A DNA stretch of 10,744 nt from Planctomycetota bacterium (GTDB lineage Bacteria; Planctomycetota; Planctomycetia; Pirellulales; Thermoguttaceae). Below are positions 6,106 through 10,744 of this stretch, piece by piece. Position 1 is the stretch's first letter. The number at the start of each line of letters is the position of its first letter. Below the pieces are notes generated by a model. The model saw nothing but the letters and a program-made list of their open reading frames with translations. It made no database searches and was not told the origin of the DNA. Both the position numbers and the translations under genes were made by a program. The stretch covers positions 1 through 10,744 of the forward strand of contig JAHIKV010000143.1 in assembly GCA_018897395.1 (NCBI GenBank), read 5' to 3'.

Positions 6106-6335
6106 TCGTCACCCCATCGCTGCTCTGTTGCCCACAAGTCAAACTCCCCGCTCTTAACCGGATGCCTCTGGTAGCCAAGGCGGTGCTTCTGTTCCAATTC
6201 CTTCACCCGGTGCTTGGCCAAGGCTTCACGAAGCGCATCGCGGGCAAAAGCGGACCGCGTCGTCTTCAGCCTTCGAACAAGACGGTCCACCGCCGCCACC
6301 AAGTCCTCCTCAAGCGTCATTTGTACGGCTTTCAT
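6102..6335 (-). CDS. Ribbon-helix-helix antitoxin of the MazF toxin
   Basis: A 77-residue protein. Residues 1-40 form a CopG/MetJ-type ribbon-helix-helix: strand MKAVQMTLEED, helix LVAAVDRLVRRLKTT, and helix RSAFARDALREALAKH. Such domains dimerise and bind palindromic operators. The charged C-terminus, ending ATEQRWGDE, is expected to wrap the toxin and block its RNA site. AAGGCG precedes the ATG. It is the first gene of the pair and overlaps mazF by four bases. A two-part dyad lies directly upstream, as expected for autoregulation. Confidence 0.92.
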   Translation of the reverse strand: MKAVQMTLEEDLVAAVDRLVRRLKTTRSAFARDALREALAKHRVKELEQKHRLGYQRHPVKSGEFDLWATEQRWGDE

Positions 6336-6346
6336 GGTATTCGCCT

Positions 6347-6397
6347 TGAATGTGGATATCTATCAACATAGTAGCCCACATTCAGGCCTCCCGTCAA
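6347..6397 (-). promoter_or_regulatory. Promoter and dyad operator of the toxin-antitoxin pair
   Basis: Perfect 9-bp arms (TGAATGTGG at 6347-6355 and its complement at 6376-6384) flank an inner perfect 4-bp dyad (CTAT 6360-6363, ATAG 6368-6371). Both dyads share the same centre, between 6365 and 6366, which supports one extended operator. On the minus strand TTGACG (6397-6392) and TACTAT (6373-6368), 18 bp apart, form a sigma70-like promoter that overlaps the operator. The antitoxin start is at 6335, so repressor binding would block transcription. Confidence 0.7.
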
Positions 6398-6568
6398 GGG
6401 GAATAATCTTCCACGAAACGGATTCTTTCCTGTCTTGCCCAAACACCGGAATTCGACCAATGCTCAAGATCGATGCAATCAGAACCGATACCTTCTCTTA
6501 ACAGATATGCTTGTCAACTGTTGCGCGCCATACGGCGTTGAACCACCCGGTGAGGAGGAAGTCAAGGC
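6398..6568 (+). other. Divergent gap before the membrane protein gene
   Basis: No gene is visible in this 171-bp stretch. It is less GC-rich than the neighbouring genes. It must hold the promoter for the plus-strand set that begins at 6569, but I see no convincing -35/-10 pair. A strong Shine-Dalgarno, GGTGAGGAGG, ends about ten bases before the ATG at 6569. Confidence 0.4.
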
Positions 6569-7183
6569 ATGGATCGAATGGAAACGAATTGGACAGTGCT
6601 GGCCCGCATTCCAGACATAAACACTTTCGGCACGGGCACCCGAATCGAGGAAGAGGGCGGCACGAGCTTGTCGACGTTAAGCGGTCGGATACTCAATCAG
6701 TCGCTTTCCTTCAAGTTGCTGTCCGGCTTGGCGGTGTTTCTGATAGTGGCGTCCGCTCTTCCTTTTTTCTCCGGCTGGAAGGAAGCGGTTTCCGATTCGG
6801 CATCCGCCGTCGATCCGCTTTCGCAGTGGCAGGCCGGCACTTCCGCCGCACCGGACGAGGCCAGGGTAGCACGCACTCCCGCTCCCCGGCCGATGACGTT
6901 GGTTTCGGCAACGCCCGAGCAGGCGTCCGCGCCGGAGATAATTCCGTTGGAGGGTGAAGAAAAGAACGAGCCGCAGCCGACCGTCGAGACGCCTCTGATG
7001 TCGAGTTGGCCGAATCCGTCACAATCGAGCGATCCACAAAACGACGCCGGTCCCGAGACATCGCGCGTGGGCGTCAATCGTCCGATGGCGGTTCGCCCAA
7101 TGGAATACCAAGCCGACGCCCGCTCAGGCAAAGTGCCGCAAGGCCCGGGGGAAGGACCGCGGGAAAACACAAACACATACTAA
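6569..7183 (+). CDS. Single-pass membrane protein with Pro-rich tail, unknown
   Basis: I do not recognise the family of this 204-residue protein. Residues 1-46 are hydrophilic, then comes one membrane segment near 47-68 (LSFKLLSGLAVFLIVASALP), followed by a low-complexity tail of about 135 residues rich in Pro, Ala, Ser and Glu. The tail has no cysteines and no obvious domain. With a 46-residue polar N-terminus this is a membrane anchor more than a cleaved signal peptide; orientation is uncertain. GAGGAGG lies about ten bases before the ATG; a second ATG at 6578 is possible. The next gene, CpsD-like, starts 21 bp downstream, so the two are probably co-transcribed. It could be the membrane partner of that cytoplasmic ATPase, as Wzz-like adaptors are for BY-kinases, but it lacks the usual two-TM Wzz layout. 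Confidence 0.75.
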   Translation: MDRMETNWTVLARIPDINTFGTGTRIEEEGGTSLSTLSGRILNQSLSFKLLSGLAVFLIVASALPFFSGWKEAVSDSASAVDPLSQWQAGTSAAPDEARVARTPAPRPMTLVSATPEQASAPEIIPLEGEEKNEPQPTVETPLMSSWPNPSQSSDPQNDAGPETSRVGVNRPMAVRPMEYQADARSGKVPQGPGEGPRENTNTY

Positions 7184-7204
7184 AGCCTGCCGCCAGGAAC
7201 CGTT

Positions 7205-8395
7205 ATGACAGCGCTCGATCAAGCGTTTATTAAGGCTTTCTCGCAACAAGGCACGTCTCCCGTGGCAACCGTGCCCCGGCCGGCCGCGCCGATGTCGAAG
7301 AACAGTCCATCGCCACTAGGGGTAGATCGGGGCGAGAAAAATATGCCGGGGGAGGAGGGCCAAGCGGCCGTGGATAATGCGCCCGCCGTTGCCCCCGCGA
7401 TGTTCAGCCGATTCGACGGCATATTGGCCGCGCTGGAGAAAATGCCGAATCTGCAAGCGGAACCGTCGAATTTGGAAAGCGGAATTGTTGTTGAGGAAGA
7501 AGAACAAGGGGTGGGCGGATTTCCGTCCATTGAACTCGGCTCAGGGCAATGGGCGGTCGGCGGCGCGGAGTGGGCCGTTGGAGATGAGACTGTCTGTCCG
7601 GTCCCCAAATCCATGGTTCCCGGGTATGAACCCCAGCCGTCCATATCCGAACCCCAAACCCCGAGCCACGAGCCACGAGCCACGAGCCCCAAACCCCGAA
7701 CCCCGAACCCCGAACCCCAAACCTTTCGACCGGCATGGCAGGTGGATCGGTTCACATGGCCGCGAGTTTGCCGTCGCTTGATCTCTCGTGCAGCCGACGA
7801 GTGGGACCGGCTGGCCGACGCCCTGCTGGCCGCAAACGCCCAAGGCCGGAAAGTGCTGGCCATCGCGGGCTGTCGCCAGGGCGAGGGCGCCACCACGCTG
7901 CTGCTCTGCGCGGCGCGCCGGATGGCGGAACGGGGAGTCAAAACCGCCCTGGTCGATGCCGATCTCCGCCGGCCGCGGCTTGCCAAGCGGTTGGGAGTGC
8001 AGCCGCAGTTCGGCTGGAACGAAATCTCGAATGAAGAGGCAATTAACCTCAATCAAGCGGTCGTCGAGACAACGGACGGCAACCTGGCCTTGTTGGCCGT
8101 CCGCGAAACGGTGGAGGAAAACGACAACGCGGCCGGCGACTGGTCGCAATGGACCGCGTGCATCGAGCAACTCCGCAACCACTACGAGATGGTTTTGGTC
8201 GACCTGGGGCCGCTGGAAAACAGCATCCCAGCCGACTACGCGCCGCCTTGGGCGACGGAAGGAAACATCGACGCCCTCCTGTTGGTCCACAACCGACGCG
8301 TCACCTCGAAGGAAAATTTGAACGAGATGCAGCGGTGTTTGACCGAAGCGGACATCAACGTGGCGGGGATGATCGAGAACTTCGTGGCAACGTAA
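7205..8395 (+). CDS. CpsD / BY-kinase-like P-loop protein with altered Walker A
   Basis: A 396-residue protein. Residues 1-175 are low-complexity and contain two stretches written by heptamer DNA. The C-terminal domain resembles the ATPase of bacterial tyrosine autokinases (CpsD, Wzc, also MinD/ParA relatives): VLAIAGCRQGEGATTLLLCA in place of the Walker A, TALVDADLRRPRLAKRLG as Walker A' (D251, D253), MVLVDLGP as Walker B (D333). The catalytic Walker A lysine is replaced by Ala (residue 229, GCC at 7889-7891), and the C-terminal Tyr cluster of BY-kinases is missing; the protein ends MIENFVAT. It may bind nucleotide weakly or act as a structural partner. AGGA lies six bases before the ATG. 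Neighbours are a membrane protein upstream and an ExeA-like ATPase downstream, reminiscent of exopolysaccharide loci. Confidence 0.82.
   Translation: MTALDQAFIKAFSQQGTSPVATVPRPAAPMSKNSPSPLGVDRGEKNMPGEEGQAAVDNAPAVAPAMFSRFDGILAALEKMPNLQAEPSNLESGIVVEEEEQGVGGFPSIELGSGQWAVGGAEWAVGDETVCPVPKSMVPGYEPQPSISEPQTPSHEPRATSPKPRTPNPEPQTFRPAWQVDRFTWPRVCRRLISRAADEWDRLADALLAANAQGRKVLAIAGCRQGEGATTLLLCAARRMAERGVKTALVDADLRRPRLAKRLGVQPQFGWNEISNEEAINLNQAVVETTDGNLALLAVRETVEENDNAAGDWSQWTACIEQLRNHYEMVLVDLGPLENSIPADYAPPWATEGNIDALLLVHNRRVTSKENLNEMQRCLTEADINVAGMIENFVAT
7548..7581 (+). repeat. Degenerate heptamer array F inside the CpsD-like gene
   Basis: Units AATGGGC, GGTCGGC, GGCGCGG, AGTGGGC, then CGTTGG. The array also repeats with a 21-nt step (7547 and 7568), which in protein gives the 7-residue repeat QWAVGGA, EWAVGDE. 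This is the expected outcome of reading a 7-nt repeat through three frames. Confidence 0.65.
7649..7723 (+). repeat. Heptamer array G (GAGCCAC and ACCCCGA types) inside the CpsD-like gene
   Basis: GAGCCAC occurs three times plus GAGCCCC (7663-7690), followed by three ACCCCGA units and ACCCCAA (7693-7720). Two heptamer words thus lie side by side in the same 7-nt phase or nearly so. They encode residues about 149-173, with the 7-residue pattern EPQTPSH, EPRATSP, KPRTPNP, EPQTF. The result is a Pro-rich linker just before the ATPase domain. Confidence 0.85.
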
Positions 8396-8452
8396 CATGC
8401 GAATTCCGTTGGAACGGCGGTTGTCGAGCACCAGGAATACAATCTCGTGAAC

Positions 8453-8532
8453 AATAGCCGGGGGCTAACAGCCCCCGTAATGGGCGCGAACTGCGAATTT
8501 TTCCCTCCGGGGGCTGTTAGCCCCCGGCTATT
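8453..8532. repeat. Paired REP-like palindromes after the CpsD-like gene
   Basis: Two perfectly complementary 24-nt arms (8453-8476 and 8509-8532) are separated by a 32-nt spacer. Each arm is itself palindromic: CGGGGGCT-AAC-AGCCCCCG on the left and CGGGGGCT-GTT-AGCCCCCG on the right. This is the layout of a BIME, two head-to-head REPs. The right arm is followed by TATTTTGATTTTG, so it could also act as a terminator on the plus strand. It may stop transcription before the ExeA-like gene. Confidence 0.85.
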
Positions 8533-8570
8533 TTGATTTTGTTGAGTCGTACACCGTCGCATTATTTACC

Positions 8571-8587
8571 GGTGCGTTTCACGCACC
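8571..8587. repeat. Small palindrome before the ExeA-like gene
   Basis: GGTGCGT-TTC-ACGCACC, a 7-bp stem with a 3-nt loop, ending 26 bases before the next start codon. It has the same stem plus 3-nt loop architecture as the other palindromes in this part of the window, but a different sequence. Confidence 0.6.
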
Positions 8588-8613
8588 CTACGATATAGAG
8601 GAATCGTCGAACC

Positions 8614-9435
8614 ATGTACGAAACATACTGGCGATTGAGACAGAAGCCGTTCGAGAACGCCGCCGACCCGCGGTTCTACTACCCCGGCGAGTCGCACCAG
8701 GCGGCGCTGTTGAAGCTCCGCTACGCCGTCGAGAACCGGCGCGGCGCGGCGCTGTTGTGCGGTCCGTCGGGCGCGGGCAAGACGATGTTGACGACCATGC
8801 TTCGCGGCGCGTTGGACGAGAGTTTTGCCCCGTTCGTGCATGTTGTTTTTCCGCAGATGCCCGCCGCCGAGTTGCTGGCCTATCTGGCCGACGAGTTGGA
8901 CGGCGACGGCCTGGCCTCCGATGCGGCCGACGTACATACGAGCGTACGGCGGATCGAGCGGTTTCTGGCCGCCAACGCCGAGAAGGGGCGGCACGCGGTC
9001 GTCGCCATCGACGAGGCCCATCTGCTCGAAGGCCCGGAGGCGTTCGAAGCGCTACGGCTGCTGTTGAACTTCGAGCCGGGCGGATCGCCCGCGATGACGC
9101 TGCTGCTGGTCGGGCAACCTTCCTTGCTGCCGACAATCAACCGGATGCCTCAATGGGAGGAGCGGTTGAGCGTGAAATGCCTCCTCAGGCCGTTCAATCA
9201 ACCTGAAACGGCCGGCTACGTGGACCACCGGCTGAGGGTGGCCGGCGCGGCGCACTCGCTGGTCGAGCCGGACGCCGTGCCCACCCTCCAAGAGCTTACG
9301 CACGGCATCGCCCGGCGCATCAACCGCCTCTGCGACTTGGCTCTGCTGGTCGGCTATGCCGAGGAGCAGCCTTCGCTGGGGGCCGGACATTTCGAGGCCG
9401 TCAGCCGCGAGTTGGTCGCCGTCGCGCCCGACTGA
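8614..9435 (+). CDS. ExeA/GspA-like AAA ATPase
   Basis: A 273-residue AAA ATPase. MYETYWRLRQKPFENAADPR is the typical start of the ExeA family, as in the secretion ATPases of PEP-CTERM/exosortase loci. Walker A is GPSGAGKT (50-57), Walker B is HAVVAIDEAHLL (about 127-138) with D133 and E134, LLLVGQPSL is the sensor-1 region, and GIARRINRLCDLAL near the end is the sensor-2 region. The protein stops after the ATPase and has no peptidoglycan-binding domain or membrane segment. In type II secretion GspA helps assemble the secretin through the cell wall; in polysaccharide loci the role is unclear. AGAGGA lies about ten bases before the ATG. The gene is separated from the CpsD-like gene by 218 bp of palindromic DNA, so it may have its own promoter. 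Confidence 0.92.
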   Translation: MYETYWRLRQKPFENAADPRFYYPGESHQAALLKLRYAVENRRGAALLCGPSGAGKTMLTTMLRGALDESFAPFVHVVFPQMPAAELLAYLADELDGDGLASDAADVHTSVRRIERFLAANAEKGRHAVVAIDEAHLLEGPEAFEALRLLLNFEPGGSPAMTLLLVGQPSLLPTINRMPQWEERLSVKCLLRPFNQPETAGYVDHRLRVAGAAHSLVEPDAVPTLQELTHGIARRINRLCDLALLVGYAEEQPSLGAGHFEAVSRELVAVAPD

Positions 9436-9452
9436 TCCCGCCGGCGCGTGCT

Positions 9453-9508
9453 ACTGGCTCCGCCAGTGTGCCGTGCGTCAATCTACCGAAGCACTGGCAA
9501 AGCCAGTG
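9453..9508. repeat. Two REP-like hairpins after the ExeA-like gene
   Basis: ACTGGC-TCC-GCCAGT (9453-9467) and CACTGGC-AAA-GCCAGTG (9492-9508) share the core ACTGGC/GCCAGT and a 3-nt loop, 24 bases apart. The two are close copies with different loops. Their position 18 bp past the stop codon would suit termination, but there is no T-run. Confidence 0.75.
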
Positions 9509-9543
9509 GCACCCGCCCGCTACACAATGGCGTCAAACCCCCT

Positions 9544-9561
9544 TGGCAGTTCGCCCTGCCA
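9544..9561. repeat. Hairpin TGGCAG-TTCGCC-CTGCCA
   Basis: A 6-bp perfect stem with a 6-nt loop in the 231-bp gap between the ExeA-like gene and the next gene. The core GGCAG also occurs in the palindrome at 1760-1790. Its function is unknown. Confidence 0.5.
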
Positions 9562-9616
9562 GCCCATCTTAACGCCGGTTAATTTTCACTGACCGTCAGC
9601 CCCCTCGCAAACCGAA

Positions 9617-9634
9617 TAATCAGGAAACTGATTA
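9617..9634. promoter_or_regulatory. Hairpin with GAAA tetraloop before the last gene
   Basis: TAATCAG-GAAA-CTGATTA forms a 7-bp stem closed by a GNRA-type loop if transcribed on the plus strand. It lies 33 bases before the ATG at 9667 and could be part of the leader, or a binding site. It is A/T-rich, unlike the REP-like palindromes nearby. Confidence 0.4.
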
Positions 9635-9666
9635 CACGGTCTAGCTCTGCGCCATGGGGGGGATGA

Positions 9667-10560
9667 ATGGGGGGTTCGAGCCGGATGCCTGCCGATATCG
9701 CACGATTATCGAGCAATGTCGCACTTGCAGCGCGTTTCGCGCCAATCCTCTTGGTGCTGGGATTCCTGTTGGAGTTCGACCGGCCCGCCTCGGCCGCTAG
9801 CCCTCTCCTCCCGCGAAAATCATTGGCTACCGCGGATACCAGCAATAACGCTCGTCTGGAAGCGTTGAAGTCGATTCCGCTGGACAAACTGGACCCGGCC
9901 GATCGGGCCAAGGTCATTTCGGTGCTGTCGAACGTCAGCGTTTTCCGCCGGATGCCGCTGAAGGTCATCGACTGCGACCCCGACATGTACCTCTTCCTGG
10001 TCCGTCACCCCGACGTGGTCGTCAATATCTGGGAACTGTTGAAGATCAGCAAATTGCGGATGCGGCAGACCGGCGAGGGGCGGTTCACGCTCTCCGAGCC
10101 GGTCGGCGCGACCATCTCGATGGAGTTCGTCCACCAGAGCCACGACACCCACGTCATCTACGGCGAGGGGATGTATCGGGGGCCGTTGCTGGCCCGGCCG
10201 GTAAACGGCCGCGGCGTGCTGGTCCTCAAGACCGGATACGTCCGCGAGACCAACGGACGCTACTACATCACCAACCGATTGGACTGCTTCCTCAGCGTCG
10301 AACCGGTCGGGGCTGAACTGTTGACCAAGACCGTCTCGCCCCTGGTGGGCAAAACGGCGGACAACAACTTCGTCCAGACCGCCGCTTTTCTCGGCACCAT
10401 TTCCCGCACCGCCGAAGTGAATAGCCGCAGCGTTCGGGCGCTGGTTTCCAAGCTCGACGGCGTACGGCCGAAAGTCAGAGCGCAACTGGCCATTTTGGCC
10501 GAGGAAGTAAATCAGAAGTCCTCGGTCGCCTCACGATCGGACGACAAGCTGAAACGCTGA
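9667..10560 (+). CDS. Secreted or lipid-facing protein of unknown function
   Basis: I do not recognise this 297-residue protein by motif; it has the look of a conserved planctomycete secreted protein. A signal peptide spans residues 1-43, with Arg near the start, a hydrophobic core PILLVLGFLLEF and an ASA-A cleavage site. The mature part has a helical stretch with LDPADRAKVISVLSNVSVFRRMP, then KVIDCDPDMYLFLVRHPDVVVNIWE, then a beta-rich region with repeated short strands (FTLSEPVGATISMEFV, HVIYGEGMYRGPL, GVLVLKTGYVRE). It ends in a Lys- and Ser-rich tail. Mature Cys is limited to two residues. Two start codons are possible, 9667 and 9685, both after G-runs; the first has a spacing of only four bases. 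A group II intron-like sequence starts 71 bp past the stop. Confidence 0.8.
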   Translation: MGGSSRMPADIARLSSNVALAARFAPILLVLGFLLEFDRPASAASPLLPRKSLATADTSNNARLEALKSIPLDKLDPADRAKVISVLSNVSVFRRMPLKVIDCDPDMYLFLVRHPDVVVNIWELLKISKLRMRQTGEGRFTLSEPVGATISMEFVHQSHDTHVIYGEGMYRGPLLARPVNGRGVLVLKTGYVRETNGRYYITNRLDCFLSVEPVGAELLTKTVSPLVGKTADNNFVQTAAFLGTISRTAEVNSRSVRALVSKLDGVRPKVRAQLAILAEEVNQKSSVASRSDDKLKR

Positions 10561-10574
10561 CGCGAATTTGAAAG

Positions 10575-10631
10575 TAGGACGGATTTCCTAATCCGTCCGG
10601 AATAAACGGACGGATTAGGAAATCCGTCCTA
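10575..10631. terminator. Perfect paired palindrome after the last gene
   Basis: Two 24-nt arms (10575-10598 and 10608-10631) are perfect complements around a 9-nt spacer. As in the element at 8453-8532, each arm is itself palindromic, GGACGGATT-TCCT-AATCCGTCC on the left and its complement on the right. It lies 14 bp after the stop codon and would form a very stable hairpin, but it has no T-run behind it; instead the intron-like GTGCG follows at once. Confidence 0.75.
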
Positions 10632-10744
10632 GTGCGCTTGTAAGTGTATCGAATCAGCAGGGTGGGAGTCCCTGTCGAAGTTGGGTCTGAACTTTGTAAC
10701 CAATAGTAACTGCGTCCTCGTGAGAGGGGGTGGAGAGCAACTGG
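10632..10744 (+). mobile_element. 5' end of a group II intron, cut by the window edge
   Basis: The stretch begins with GTGCG, the conserved group II 5' end. It then contains the stem CAGGG-TGGGAGT-CCCTG (10658-10674), which resembles the GGTGNGAGTCC segment near the start of domain I in bacterial introns, and the stem CCTC-GTGA-GAGG (10716-10727) closed by a GNRA tetraloop. The reading of the first 113 bases agrees in order with known introns such as that of Oceanobacillus, recalled by eye and not aligned. No ORF is expected this early; the reverse transcriptase would lie beyond the window. Its start lies directly against a hairpin, the site class C introns prefer. Confidence 0.6.

Noticed and set aside
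8614..9136. Long minus-strand frames opposite the ExeA-like gene
   Set aside because: They are Arg- and Pro-rich shadows of a gene with clear Walker A and B motifs.

Overview
The window looks like a chromosomal segment of a GC-rich planctomycete, probably of the Pirellulales type. This is inferred from family content and style: a secreted DUF1080 (3-keto-disaccharide hydrolase) protein, a QueC/QueE pair, a UMF1-type MFS carrier, a short ThiC, an ExeA-like ATPase beside a CpsD-like ATPase, and gaps packed with palindromes. No rRNA, tRNA or CRISPR array was seen.

Layout. Positions 52-1739 (+) hold queC and queE, two enzymes of the 7-deazaguanine (preQ0/queuosine) pathway. They are followed by a convergent minus-strand set that reads, in transcription order, RHH antitoxin, MazF toxin, thiC, a DUF2283 protein, a 54-residue HicB-like protein, a secreted DUF1080 protein and a 12-TM MFS transporter (6335 down to 1871). 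The toxin-antitoxin pair has a convincing dyad-symmetric operator and promoter in front of it. From 6569 onward (+) come a single-pass membrane protein with a Pro-rich tail, a CpsD/BY-kinase-like P-loop protein with a defective Walker A, an ExeA-like AAA ATPase and a secreted protein of unknown function. By analogy with exopolysaccharide loci that pair a tyrosine autokinase with an ExeA-type ATPase, this may be an envelope or polysaccharide module, but no polymerase or glycosyltransferase is present to prove it. The window ends in what looks like the 5' end of a group II intron, starting directly after a perfect palindrome.

The most unusual content is repetitive DNA. Tandem arrays with an exact or near-exact 7-nt period, but with several different heptamer sequences, occur at seven places. 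They sit at gene borders (queC 3' end, queE 5' end, MFS 3' end, DUF1080 3' end) and inside coding sequence (MFS N-terminus, two arrays in the linker of the CpsD-like protein), where they become 7-residue protein repeats. A second repeat type, three copies of an A/T-rich palindrome-forming element, is inserted in frame inside queE and is translated into about 35 extra residues. A third type, paired REP-like palindromes, fills the gaps around the ExeA-like gene and the downstream gene.

Beyond these, the genes are recognisable families. I see no clearly new multi-gene system; the best candidates for something undescribed are the heptamer arrays, the translated repeat in queE, the HicB-like/DUF2283 mini-cassette and the CpsD-like protein without the Walker A lysine.
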